Shown here one piece after another: positions 32,776 through 41,205 of a stretch of DNA of 64,000 nt. The position numbers were made by a program, and so were the translations under genes. Under the pieces are notes generated by a model. The model had not been told where the DNA came from. It did no database searches and worked only from the letters and a program-made list of their open reading frames with translations. How positions within the stretch are numbered: the stretch's first letter is position 1; every line of letters begins with the position of its first letter. The stretch spans positions 806,001-870,000 of the forward strand of contig NZ_FNQB01000002.1 in assembly GCF_900107455.1 (NCBI RefSeq). The letters run 5' to 3'. Source of the stretch: Asanoa ishikariensis (lineage in GTDB: Bacteria > Actinomycetota > Actinomycetes > Mycobacteriales > Micromonosporaceae).

Positions 32776-33603
32776 CCGGAACACGGCGGCGTTGCGCCTG
32801 GCCCAGTCGCCGAACCCACCCGCCGCGCGGCCGAGGATCTCTGCCACGTGTGGGCTGACCCGCTGCTCGGCCTCGGTCGGCGTGCCCAGGATGGCCAGCG
32901 TGCCGTCGACCACCGGCGCGGGCATGAAGCCGAGCATCCGCTCCCGGGCCGCGTCGGGCGAAAGCTCGACGAACCGGATCGGCTCGCCCAGCGCGGCACC
33001 GATGGCCGCCGCCTGCGCGCGCGGTGTCATCGCGGCCGGGCCGGTGAGCTCGTAGGTCCGGCCGCCGTGCCCGTCTTCGCGCAGCACGGCGGCGGCCACC
33101 TCGGCGATGTCGGCCGGGTCGAGCACCGGCAGTCCGACGTCACCGAACGGAGCCGTGACGGTGCGCTCGGCCCGGACGGACGCGGCCCAGCCGAACGCGT
33201 TGGAGGCCAACCCGGCGGCCCGCAACACCGTCCACTGAAGACCGGAAGACGCGATGGCGGCCTCGATGGTCAGCAACGGCGCGTACGAGTCCGACCCGGG
33301 CCGGGTTCCCACCGCCTGCGAGGAAAGCAGCGCGATCCGGCGCACCCCGCCGGCCTTGGCGACCTCGAGGATCGCCTCGATGTCCAACCCGGCACCGGCC
33401 CCCGGCACCAGCAGGAAGAGGGCAGTCGCCCCGTCCACCGCCGGCTTCAGCGTTTCCGGCCGGAACAGGTCGGCGGGCACGTGCCGCACTCCGTCCGGCG
33501 CCGGTGTCGCCCGGGACACCGCCGTCACCCGCTCGCCCGCGTCGGTCAGGGCCCGCACCAGCGGGCGGCCGACGTTGCCCGTCGCCCCAGTCACCACGAT
33601 CAT
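32761..33603 (-). CDS. NmrA-like NAD(P)-binding protein, possible quinone oxidoreductase
   Basis: A 280-residue atypical SDR. The Rossmann start is MIVVTGATGNVGRPLVRAL, with the GxxGxxG of NmrA/HSCARG and QorB (YtfG) proteins. There is no classical YxxxK. The ATG 33603 has GGGGAGC upstream; the longer frame is discarded. It is divergent from an HxlR regulator with 102 bases between them. That arrangement resembles ytfG-ytfH, where a quinone reductase is controlled by a redox-sensing HxlR protein, so a similar role is inferred. Confidence 0.83.
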   Translation of the reverse strand: MIVVTGATGNVGRPLVRALTDAGERVTAVSRATPAPDGVRHVPADLFRPETLKPAVDGATALFLLVPGAGAGLDIEAILEVAKAGGVRRIALLSSQAVGTRPGSDSYAPLLTIEAAIASSGLQWTVLRAAGLASNAFGWAASVRAERTVTAPFGDVGLPVLDPADIAEVAAAVLREDGHGGRTYELTGPAAMTPRAQAAAIGAALGEPIRFVELSPDAARERMLGFMPAPVVDGTLAILGTPTEAEQRVSPHVAEILGRAAGGFGDWARRNAAVFRSEEL

Positions 33604-33672
33604 CGAAAGCTCCCCGATGTATTGCCCATCCGCACCTCGTGCGCGGTGGCCGGGCGACGCTAACATCGCGGA

Positions 33673-33703
33673 GATAGTAGGTACCTAGAGGAAAGTGACT
33701 ATC
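33673..33703. promoter_or_regulatory. Inverted-repeat operator candidate for the HxlR regulator
   Basis: GATAGT (33673-33678) and ACTATC (33698-33703) form inverted arms. The perfect palindrome TAGGTACCTA (33678-33687) lies inside. The site directly precedes the HxlR start codon at 33706 and lies in the region shared with the NmrA-like gene, which fits autoregulation and control of the partner. Confidence 0.5.
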
Positions 33704-33705
33704 GC

Positions 33706-34068
33706 ATGCAGCCCAGCGCCGCGCCGGAACAGGCCTGCCCCATCTCCCCGGTGGTCGACATCGTGTTCAGCCGGTGGACGACGCCGATCCTGTGGACGCT
33801 CAACTACCACGGGCGGCAGCGCTTCGTGGAGCTGGAACGGCGGATCACCACGATCACGCCGAAGGTCCTCACCCAACGCCTGCGCCAGCTCGAACGCGAC
33901 GGCCTGGTGATCCGCACGTACCACGCGGAAATCCCACCCCGGGTCGAGTACGAGATCAGCGACCTCGGCCGGACCTTGGCGCCGTTGTTCGCCCACCTCG
34001 CGGACTGGGCCACCACACACCTCGACACCGTGGCCGACGCCCGGGTGGCCTACGACGGCACGCGCTGA
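33706..34068 (+). CDS. HxlR-family transcriptional regulator
   Basis: A 120-residue winged-helix protein. ACPISPVVDIVFSRWTTPILWTL carries the conserved N-terminal Cys and the W-x-x-x-I-L signature. FVELERRITTITPKVLTQRLRQLERDGLVIR is the recognition half, and PRVEYEISDLGRTL is the wing. Such dimers sense aldehydes, quinones or disulfide stress through the Cys. It probably regulates itself and the divergent NmrA-like gene. The 3' end overlaps the convergent SDR by 19 bases. Confidence 0.87.
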   Translation: MQPSAAPEQACPISPVVDIVFSRWTTPILWTLNYHGRQRFVELERRITTITPKVLTQRLRQLERDGLVIRTYHAEIPPRVEYEISDLGRTLAPLFAHLADWATTHLDTVADARVAYDGTR

Positions 34069-34919
34069 ACCAACGACCCCGGCGCCGGGAGACCGAAGAC
34101 GCGGCGGCGAATGGCGTCCTGGAGGCGGATGGGCAGCCAGCCGGCGATCATCGCGAGCAGGCGCACGTCCTTGCCCACCAGATAGCGCGCGCGTGGGCGG
34201 CGGGCGGTGAGTGCCTTCGACACCACGCGGGCGACCACGACCGGCGGGCTGCCGGCGCGTTCCCGCGCCATCGCGGTGGCGACCATTCCGGTGTACGAGG
34301 TCGCATAAAGGTCCCGCAGCTCCGGTGGGAACTCGTCGACCGCCCGGCGGGCACCCTGCTCGACCTTGTCCACCGCTTCGGTGTGGATGCTGGCCGGCGC
34401 GATCAGCACGACCCGCACCCCGAACGCGGCGACCTCCTGACGCAGCGACTCGGTCAGCCCGGCCAGGGCCGCCTTCGACGCGCCGAGCGGTCCGCCGAAC
34501 GGCAGGTTCATCCGGTCGCCGATCGAGCCGATCACCACGATCCGGCCGCGGGCCTGGCGCAACAGCGGCAGAAAGCCCTGGGTGACGGCGACCTGGCCGA
34601 CCACGTTGACCTCGAAGATGTGCCGCAGCGCGTCGAGCGGCACCAACTCGACCGGCCAGGCGACGCCGATGCCGGCGTTGTCGACCAGGCCCGCGAGGCC
34701 GGCCGCGCCGACGTGCTGCTCCACCGCCACGACGGCGGCCTTCACCTGCTCGGGCCGGGTGACGTCGAGGATCAGTGGGGTGGTCTCCGATGGCGCGTCG
34801 CCGTCGCGGCGTATACCGGCGAACACGTGCCAGCCGGAGCCGGCCAACTCGCGGGCGGTGGCCCGGCCGATGCCGGTCGACGCACCGGTGACCACCACGT
34901 GGGGTTTCGTGCAGTTCAT
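34050..34919 (-). CDS. SDR-family protein lacking the catalytic tyrosine
   Basis: A 289-residue classical-SDR-like protein. TGASTGIGRAT (cofactor loop), LVDNAGIG (NNAG-like) and IVVIGSIGDRMNLPF (Ser) are present. The active-site motif normally read as YxxxK is LGASK (codon CTC for the Tyr position), so the proton-donating Tyr is missing while the Lys remains. The C-terminal 70 residues resemble the extended tails of lipid or steroid-type SDRs. It may be a non-catalytic binder, an enzyme with a shifted mechanism, or a decaying gene; the frame is otherwise intact. It lies 56 bases downstream of the LuxR gene on the same strand. Confidence 0.82.
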   Translation of the reverse strand: MNCTKPHVVVTGASTGIGRATARELAGSGWHVFAGIRRDGDAPSETTPLILDVTRPEQVKAAVVAVEQHVGAAGLAGLVDNAGIGVAWPVELVPLDALRHIFEVNVVGQVAVTQGFLPLLRQARGRIVVIGSIGDRMNLPFGGPLGASKAALAGLTESLRQEVAAFGVRVVLIAPASIHTEAVDKVEQGARRAVDEFPPELRDLYATSYTGMVATAMARERAGSPPVVVARVVSKALTARRPRARYLVGKDVRLLAMIAGWLPIRLQDAIRRRVFGLPAPGSLVQRVPS

Positions 34920-34975
34920 GGCGCCCAGCCTGGGCGGGCGAACGGCACCGGCGAATCTGTCAGGTGACTGGTCGC

Positions 34976-37675
34976 TCAGTCCAGGTCGATGCCACGCAGC
35001 TCATGGCGGTCGGAGATGCCCAGCTTCGGGAAGACCTTGTAGAGGTGGTAGCCGACCGTGCGCGGGCTCAGGAACAGCCGTGCGCCGATGTCGCGGTTGC
35101 TGAGCCCGCCCGCTGCCAGCCGCGCCACCTGTAGCTCCTGCGGGGTGAGCCGGGCGAGCAGGCTGGCCCGGTCGGCCGCGGCCGGCACGGTCTCTCCGGT
35201 CGCACGTAGCTCCGCGCGAGCCCGTTCCGCCAACGGGCGGGCGCCGACCTGCTCGAACGTGCGCAACGCGGACCGCAGCGGTTCCCTGGACTCCGCGCGG
35301 CGGCGGACGCGGCGCAGCCACTCGCCCCACAGCAGTTGCGTCCGCGCCAGCGTGAGGGGGCGGTTGGCCTCGCGCAGCAGCCCCAGCGCCGCCCGGAAAT
35401 GCGGCTCGGCGTCGTCGGTGAGCAGCGCCCGGCCCTGCTCGACTAGCGCGTCGACCACCGGACCGGCCTGTCCCCGGAAACGGGCCTCGTAGCGGTCCAG
35501 CACCGGTCGGGCGCGTTCGGGCACACCGGCGCGGGCGGCGGCCTCGACCCACTCCGGCGGCGCGAGGTAGGCGAAACCGAGGTGGTTCCGTAGCCGCTCG
35601 GGCATGGCCTCGAACCGCTCCAGCGCCGCTCCGTGGCGACCGTGTCGCATGTCCAGCATGGACAGTGCGAGGACGGCCATCGCGCCGTTGGCCCGGTGCT
35701 GCTGGGCACCGCGGCTCGCCGCTTCCTCGGCCCAACCGGCGCACCGCTCGTCGTCGCCGGTCAGCGCGCACACGCGGCTGACCAGGGTGCGCAGGTTCGC
35801 CGCCGAATGCTCCTGCCCGGTGTCCGCCGCGATCCGGACTCCTTCCAGACCGGTGCGGAGGGCGTCCTGGAGCCGGCCCAGCGCGAGCGCCGCCTGAGCC
35901 CGGTTCAGCAGGAGGTGGGGCAGCCCGCCGATCAGCCCCCGCGTCGTCGCTTCGGTGAGGAGCCGGCCGCTGAGCTCGAAGGCCTCCTCGTCGGCGCCCA
36001 CGAACATGCGCAGGAAGGCTACGTGGGCCCGGGTTCCGGCGACGGCGGTGTCGATCAGCTCCGGGCGTACCGTGCGGACGGCGGGCAGGAGGGCTTTTGC
36101 GGCGCGGCCGTCGAGCAGCTCACCGAGCAGCGCCGTGGCGGACAGCAACGGCCACAGCGGGTCGGCCGCCGGCAGCGGCAGTGTGCGGATCAGCTCGATC
36201 ACCCGGGTCAGGTCCGGCGCCTGGTCCGCGAAGAACGCCATCCGCACCGTCTCGACCAGCATCTGGCCGGCCTGGCCGGGATCCGTGTCGTGGATCAGTG
36301 CCGCGCCCTCGGTCACCATTCCCGCCGCGCGCACCGGCGTACCGTGCTCGAACTCGACCTTGGCCCTGACCCAGGCGGTCAGCGCCGCGGTCCGCGGGTC
36401 GGTCGGCAGGTCCGCCGCCTCGGCGGCGAGCGTGGCGGCCCGGTCGAGCTGGCCCGAGTCGCGCGCCCGGGTCGCGGCGGAGGCGAGTCGCCGTCCGCGC
36501 TGACCGGGGTCCGCCGTCAGCCTGGCGGCGCGTTCGTGTGCCGCCGCGCTGGCCGCGTAGCCGCCGCGCAGTCCGGCCCGCTCCGCCGCCTCGGTCAGTG
36601 CGTCGGCGGCGACCTGGTCGAATCCGGTGGCCGCGGCGGCCAGGTGCCACGCGCGGTGGTCCCGCTCCTCAGGTGCGGTCAGGACGGCGGCCAACGCGGT
36701 GTGTGTGGCGAGCCGGTCGGTCACCGAGGAGCGGCCGTAGACGGCGGTGCGGACCAGCGGATGCCGGAACTCCACCGCGGTGCCGCTGAACCGCACTAGC
36801 TCGGCGTGCTCGGCCGGCGCCACGTCGGCGAGGTCCGCTCCCAACCGGGCGGCGGCGCGCAGGACGACGCGGGGCGTGCCGGTGCCGTCGGCGGCGGCGA
36901 CCAGCAGCAGCCGCTGGGTCGCCGCGGGGAGGCGGTCGGCCTGGTCGCCGAAGGCCGCGACGATGCCGGTCGGTCGTGCGCCGTCGCCCCGGGCGAGCTC
37001 GATCAGCGCCAGCGGGTTGCCGTCGGCCTCGGCCAGCACCCGCTCGCGCGCCTCGGCCGGCAGGTCGGCCGCCCGCGCGGCGAGCAGGGCGGCCGCGTCG
37101 GCGCCGGAAAGCCGGGCGAGCCGCATGGTCGGCAGGCCGGTCGCCACCGCGTCGTCGCGGGCCGCGAACAGCAGCACCACGCCCTCGGCATCGAGTCGCC
37201 GGGCCGCGAACAGGAGCGCGTCCGCCGACGCCCGGTCGAGCCACTGGAGGTCGTCGACGAGACAGACCAAAGGCGCTGCGGTGGCCAGTTCGGACAGCAG
37301 GGTCAGGGTGGCCAGACCAGCCAGGAACCGGTCGACACCGGGCGCCTCGGCCAACCCGAACGCCGCCCGCAGCGCGGCCCGCTGCGGCTCCGGGAGCGCG
37401 TCGACCTGGTCGAACGCGCCGCGCAGCAGCATGTGCAGGCCGGCGAACGGCAACTCGGCCTCGGACTCGACGCCGGTGCAGCGCAGCACCCGCAGGTCGG
37501 GCGCGGCGGTGGCGGCCCAATCGAGCAGGGTCGTCTTGCCGCTGCCCGCCTCGCCCTGGATCAGCAGGGCGGCGCTGCGCCCAGCGCGGGCGCCGCCGAG
37601 CAGTCGGTCGAGCTCCGCGAGCTCTGTGGCGCGTCCAACCAGCACGATCTTCAACCTATCGCCGGGACCGGTCAC
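34976..37675 (-). CDS. Large ATP-binding LuxR (LAL) transcriptional regulator
   Basis: An 899-residue regulator. The N-terminal AAA/STAND ATPase has VGRATELAELDRLL, Walker A GEAGSGKTTLL and Walker B LVCLVDDLQWLD. A long helical TPR-like middle (about 300-820) follows. The C-terminal LuxR helix-turn-helix is LTPQELQVARLAAGGLSNRDIGARLFLSPRTVGYHL. LAL proteins often activate secondary metabolism or sugar pathways. GTG at 37675 is used here; GTG at 37645 (VLVGRATEL) is equally plausible and matches the family's usual N-terminus. It is divergent from a small gene with only 43 bases between the starts. Confidence 0.88.
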   Translation of the reverse strand: MTGPGDRLKIVLVGRATELAELDRLLGGARAGRSAALLIQGEAGSGKTTLLDWAATAAPDLRVLRCTGVESEAELPFAGLHMLLRGAFDQVDALPEPQRAALRAAFGLAEAPGVDRFLAGLATLTLLSELATAAPLVCLVDDLQWLDRASADALLFAARRLDAEGVVLLFAARDDAVATGLPTMRLARLSGADAAALLAARAADLPAEARERVLAEADGNPLALIELARGDGARPTGIVAAFGDQADRLPAATQRLLLVAAADGTGTPRVVLRAAARLGADLADVAPAEHAELVRFSGTAVEFRHPLVRTAVYGRSSVTDRLATHTALAAVLTAPEERDHRAWHLAAAATGFDQVAADALTEAAERAGLRGGYAASAAAHERAARLTADPGQRGRRLASAATRARDSGQLDRAATLAAEAADLPTDPRTAALTAWVRAKVEFEHGTPVRAAGMVTEGAALIHDTDPGQAGQMLVETVRMAFFADQAPDLTRVIELIRTLPLPAADPLWPLLSATALLGELLDGRAAKALLPAVRTVRPELIDTAVAGTRAHVAFLRMFVGADEEAFELSGRLLTEATTRGLIGGLPHLLLNRAQAALALGRLQDALRTGLEGVRIAADTGQEHSAANLRTLVSRVCALTGDDERCAGWAEEAASRGAQQHRANGAMAVLALSMLDMRHGRHGAALERFEAMPERLRNHLGFAYLAPPEWVEAAARAGVPERARPVLDRYEARFRGQAGPVVDALVEQGRALLTDDAEPHFRAALGLLREANRPLTLARTQLLWGEWLRRVRRRAESREPLRSALRTFEQVGARPLAERARAELRATGETVPAAADRASLLARLTPQELQVARLAAGGLSNRDIGARLFLSPRTVGYHLYKVFPKLGISDRHELRGIDLD

Positions 37676-37718
37676 CCGACGGATTCGGGCTCGGCCCCCG
37701 GCTACCTATCGTTGCGGA

Positions 37719-38066
37719 ATGTTAGGTTCCGAAGATCGAGGCGAGGCTCTGCGCGACGACCTCGCACGGCTGCGCCTGCTGGCCCAGGCGCCCGAGTTCC
37801 CCGCGGGCACGGCCACGCTGTCGACGGCGTCCCTGACCTTCGCCGCCTCGCTGGAGGTGTGCCAGGCGCTGGCCGCCCGGCTGGCCGACGCCGGCGTCGC
37901 GGAGCACGCCCGGCTGATCCGGCACACCGCCACCGCGCTGATGATTCCGGCGCCGGAGGCGTCGGATGCGGCGGCGGTCGCCGAGCTGCGCCGCCTGCTG
38001 GGTGACCTGTCCCTCCTGCTCGACGGAGCACGGACCACTGTGGAGGGTCTTACTCCATCGGGGTGA
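37719..38066 (+). CDS. Small helical protein of unknown function
   Basis: I do not recognise this 115-residue protein. It is soluble, rich in Ala and Leu, and looks mostly alpha-helical: LRDDLARLRLLAQAPEFPAGT, then CQALAARLADAGVAEHARLIRHTATAL, then VAELRRLLGDLSLLLDGA. It has no metal or catalytic motif. ATG at 37719 starts close to the divergent LuxR gene, so they may share a control region. Its 3' end overlaps the convergent FrhB-like gene by 17 bases. Codon use (strong third-position GC) supports it as real. Confidence 0.55.
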   Translation: MLGSEDRGEALRDDLARLRLLAQAPEFPAGTATLSTASLTFAASLEVCQALAARLADAGVAEHARLIRHTATALMIPAPEASDAAAVAELRRLLGDLSLLLDGARTTVEGLTPSG

Positions 38067-39306
38067 GGTCGGCGGGGGCGCGCAGCGACTTGCGGCGGAT
38101 GCGGCGGACCGTGCCGACCGTCGACTGGAGCTTTTCCTTTGCCGACAGGTTGTCCCGCCACATCCGGGCCATCGGCAGGTGCCGCGTGCGCGGGGTCATC
38201 AGGCCCGCCGCGCGCAGCGTGACCATCCGGCCCCAGACCGCGCCCCGGGCGCGCAGCAGGTTCGGTTGGGAGGCGGGCAGCAGCTCCGGACCGACCTGCT
38301 CCAGCACCAGGGCGCCGGCGGCGATGGCGGCCTCGATCAGTTTCAGGCCGCGCTCCGTGCGGGCCAGGACCAGTGAGCGGCCCGGGTCCCCGGCTGTCGG
38401 CCGGTACCAGGGGTCGCCGACCGCGACGTCGGCGAACTCGCCGGTGTGGTCGGCGCACAGGTAGCAGCGCCACTGGCGGTGCTTCTGGAGGATGTCGCCC
38501 CAGGACTGCTCGTACGTCAGCGTGCGCTCGTCGGTCTCACCGGCGACACCCGTGCGGGCGTTGCCCGGCCAGCCGTTGCCCCGGTAGGCCACGTGCGAGA
38601 TGGTCGACGGGTCGTCGACGCCCATCACCTTGAGCATCTCCAGGGTGCCCTGGGTCGACGGGGTGCCCGCGCAGAACACCGCGATCGTCAGGCCGACCTT
38701 GCGGTCGAGCTCCGGCCGCTCGCGCCGGGCCATCGAGACCGCGGCCACGTCGCACGGCTTGCCGATGAACACGCTCGGGGTCTCGCCCGCCTCGACCAGG
38801 TCGAGCCGTTCGCACGGGCTCGCCGGCGCGTACCGGGAGCCGGCGTTGGCCAGCAGCTCGTCCCGGCTGCGGGACAGCCGCGCCTCGTTGAGGTAGGGCA
38901 CGTCGGCCCGCGCGCCGATGTGCAGCGCGCCGGTCATGCCCTCCTGCTCGATCAGGAAGGCCGAGAGGGCTGTCGCCACGCCGCCGCTGGAGCCGGCGAA
39001 GCGGATCTCCGGGTCGGCCGCGTATCCCTCGTACACCCGCAGGACCGGACCCCAGGCGGCGCGGAGGTCCGCGTACTCGCCGGGGCCGGCCTCGCCCGAG
39101 TCGTGCTCCAGCTTGACGCCCGGGCAGCACGACAGCGCCGCTGCCGCCCCCGGGCCGCGGACCGACACCAGTGGCAGCGGCCGGCGCCCGTACTCCAGGA
39201 CATCGCCCATCCGCACCTCGTCGGGCGCCAGGTACGCGCAGACGCCGCAGCCGGTGCACAGCTTCTGCTCCGCGACATCGTGCACGTCGCGCGGCGACCG
39301 GCTCAT
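38050..39306 (-). CDS. FrhB-like iron-sulfur flavoprotein (F420 hydrogenase/dehydrogenase beta subunit family)
   Basis: A 418-residue protein. KLCTGCGVCAYLAP gives a ferredoxin-like C-x2-C-x2-C near the N-terminus, and SCCPG lies near residue 60. The body has the family markers AGSSGGVATAL, FIGKPCDVAA, and RCYLCADHTGEFADVAVGDPWY (C-x2-C-x-D-...-ADxxxGD). FrhB relatives bind FAD and a 4Fe4S cluster and pass electrons to or from F420 or ferredoxin. In polysaccharide loci such proteins occur beside pyruvyl transferases with no defined reaction. The ATG overlaps the pyruvyl-transferase TGA (ATGA). It is the last gene of a five-gene minus-strand operon. Confidence 0.85.
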   Translation of the reverse strand: MSRSPRDVHDVAEQKLCTGCGVCAYLAPDEVRMGDVLEYGRRPLPLVSVRGPGAAAALSCCPGVKLEHDSGEAGPGEYADLRAAWGPVLRVYEGYAADPEIRFAGSSGGVATALSAFLIEQEGMTGALHIGARADVPYLNEARLSRSRDELLANAGSRYAPASPCERLDLVEAGETPSVFIGKPCDVAAVSMARRERPELDRKVGLTIAVFCAGTPSTQGTLEMLKVMGVDDPSTISHVAYRGNGWPGNARTGVAGETDERTLTYEQSWGDILQKHRQWRCYLCADHTGEFADVAVGDPWYRPTAGDPGRSLVLARTERGLKLIEAAIAAGALVLEQVGPELLPASQPNLLRARGAVWGRMVTLRAAGLMTPRTRHLPMARMWRDNLSAKEKLQSTVGTVRRIRRKSLRAPADLTPME

Positions 39307-40568
39307 GCGGCGGCCCGGGCCAGGGCGACGATCTCGTCCATCTGCTCTCCCGCCCGGTGGACCGCCACCGGCACCCGTTCGGCCAGCTCCGCCGCGGCGG
39401 CGGAGCGGTTGGACCAGGACTTCCACAGCGTGTCGAGCAGCTCGTCGTTGCCGAGCGTGCGGGCGTCGGCGACGTGCCGCTCCTGCCCGACAGTCGCGAA
39501 CACACCACGAGCCTTGAGGCTGTACGCGAGGATCGCGGCCGGCACCGCGGAGGACAGCGCCGCGATCGTGGCGTGCATCCGCATCCCGCAGAACCACGCC
39601 GTGCGGCTGATCACCCACTTGGTCTGGTGCGGGTCGAGCCCGCGCGGGGTGATCGCGATCCGGTCGCCGTACATCGCTGCCAGGTCGGCCCGCAGGGCCT
39701 CGCTGGTGGCGGTGTCGTCGTCGGTGCCGCCGGCCGCCAACACGTGCGGCACGATGATGACGCGGGTGTTCGGCTCGTCGAGCACGCGCTCGCAGATCTG
39801 CCGGGCCACCCGGCCGCCGTCGCCCGCCAGCTTGAACTGCGCGATCCCCTCGGCCCGCGACATCAGGCCGCTGACGTTGATGCCCATCACGGGTCCGTCT
39901 GCGGCCGCGAACCAGGCGGCGAGCTGGTCGAACGCCGCACCCTCGGGCGCACGCGGCTCCAGGCCGAAGGCCACGTCGACGCCTTCACGGTGCCGGCGCG
40001 GGTCGAAGTCGGACCCGAGCAGCTCGCGCAGAGCCGCGAAACTGTCGGGGTCGCGGGCCCAGGCCATCGAGGCGCCACGGGCCAGCGACACGGCCTCGGC
40101 CCGGATCCGTGGGATCTTGAACGGACCGTAGGTCTGCGGCAGCAGCACCAGCTTGCGCTTGCGCAGCAGGGCGAGCTTCTTCGGCCAGGCCACGGTCCGG
40201 AACCGGTGCTCGCCGTAGATGTCGCTGAAGCTGTCGCCGCCGCTGACGTCGAGCACCACGTCCGCGTCGTCGATCGCGCTGACGCCCTGGTTGCCGAGGC
40301 CGCCGAACGCCGCGCTGAGCCGCATGTTCACATAGGACTCGGGACGGTGGTAACGACGGGAGTGGCGGGCGCCGGACAGCCTGATCGGCACCGCCTGGCC
40401 GTGCACGTACGCGGTGCCCTGTCGTTCACCCCAGCCGTCGTCGAAGACCGTCATCCGGGCGTCCGGCACGCGGGCCAGGAACGCTCCGATCGTGGCCGCG
40501 CGCAACGCGCCGACGCCAAGGTTCAATGTGGACCCTGGAACACCGAACAGACACGCACCGACGCTCAC
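39303..40568 (-). CDS. Polysaccharide pyruvyl transferase family protein
   Basis: A 421-residue protein of the polysaccharide pyruvyl transferase family (CsaB/WcaK-like GT-B fold). GVPGSTLNLGVGALRAATIGAFL is the N-terminal start, VVLDVSGGDSFSDIYGE lies mid-domain, and LLPQTYGPF, VIIVPHVL and ISRTAWFCGMRMHATIAALSSAVPAA form the C-terminal half with the conserved G-x-R-x-H-x-x-x-x-A. Members transfer pyruvate from phosphoenolpyruvate to sugars as ketals. The GTG start overlaps the PIG-L stop, and the stop overlaps the FrhB-like start. Confidence 0.87.
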   Translation of the reverse strand: MSVGACLFGVPGSTLNLGVGALRAATIGAFLARVPDARMTVFDDGWGERQGTAYVHGQAVPIRLSGARHSRRYHRPESYVNMRLSAAFGGLGNQGVSAIDDADVVLDVSGGDSFSDIYGEHRFRTVAWPKKLALLRKRKLVLLPQTYGPFKIPRIRAEAVSLARGASMAWARDPDSFAALRELLGSDFDPRRHREGVDVAFGLEPRAPEGAAFDQLAAWFAAADGPVMGINVSGLMSRAEGIAQFKLAGDGGRVARQICERVLDEPNTRVIIVPHVLAAGGTDDDTATSEALRADLAAMYGDRIAITPRGLDPHQTKWVISRTAWFCGMRMHATIAALSSAVPAAILAYSLKARGVFATVGQERHVADARTLGNDELLDTLWKSWSNRSAAAAELAERVPVAVHRAGEQMDEIVALARAAA

Positions 40569-41200
40569 AGCGACATCACCGCCTTCTCACAGGTGTACGC
40601 CTCGGCATACCTAGATCGGCATTCCATACCGCGCAGTCGGGCCAGACCGAGGAAGACCTCGTCGTCCCACCAGTCGCGGTCCTTCTGTGACGGGAAGTTG
40701 GCATGCAGCAGCTCCACCTTGCGGCGGGCGCGCTCGTCGGGCAGCGGCACGTAAACGTTACGCCGCCCCAGATCGCCGTCCCATTTCGGGATCTCGTAGT
40801 GCAGTACGACCGCGTCGCGGAACGCGGTCGGCGCGAGCTCGGCCAACAGCCGGTGGTCCTGGTGCGCGTCGTCCTTCGCGGGCGCGACCACCAGGTCGGC
40901 ACCCCCGATGGCGGCCGCCTGGACGACCTCCTTGGCCCGCTCCCAGTGCGCCGGCGCCCGCCCGTCGGGCAGGTCGTGCAGCGCGAAGGTGATGCGGGCG
41001 CCCGGCAGGAACGCGGCCGCGGCGGCCCGCGCCTCCGCCTGGCGGTCCGGCGTGCCGCTGAGCAGCACGTAACGGACGTCGAGGTCGGGCACGGAATCGG
41101 CCAGGGTGAGCAGCAGGCCGCCGGCGCCGATCTCGATGTCGTCGGGGTGCGCGCCGAACAGGACGACCCGCCGGATTCCCGGCAGTGCGAACGGAAGCAT
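40565..41200 (-). CDS. PIG-L family deacetylase
   Basis: A 211-residue zinc-dependent deacetylase. FGAHPDDIEIGAGG gives the AHPDD motif, and DDAHQDHR supplies the HxxH zinc His. Members remove N-acetyl groups from GlcNAc-containing substrates, for example in mycothiol and cell-surface glycans. Within a glycan operon it probably deacetylates a sugar nucleotide or a lipid-linked sugar. ATG at 41200, five bases after the preceding cytidylyltransferase stop; its own stop overlaps the pyruvyl transferase start. The upstream extension of the frame is shadow. Confidence 0.87.
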   Translation of the reverse strand: MLPFALPGIRRVVLFGAHPDDIEIGAGGLLLTLADSVPDLDVRYVLLSGTPDRQAEARAAAAAFLPGARITFALHDLPDGRAPAHWERAKEVVQAAAIGGADLVVAPAKDDAHQDHRLLAELAPTAFRDAVVLHYEIPKWDGDLGRRNVYVPLPDERARRKVELLHANFPSQKDRDWWDDEVFLGLARLRGMECRSRYAEAYTCEKAVMSL

Positions 41201-41205
41201 CGGCG

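Noticed and set aside
35633-36799. A 388-codon plus-strand open frame inside the LuxR regulator
   Set aside because: It is antisense to the TPR-like middle of the regulator and lacks domains or a ribosome site.
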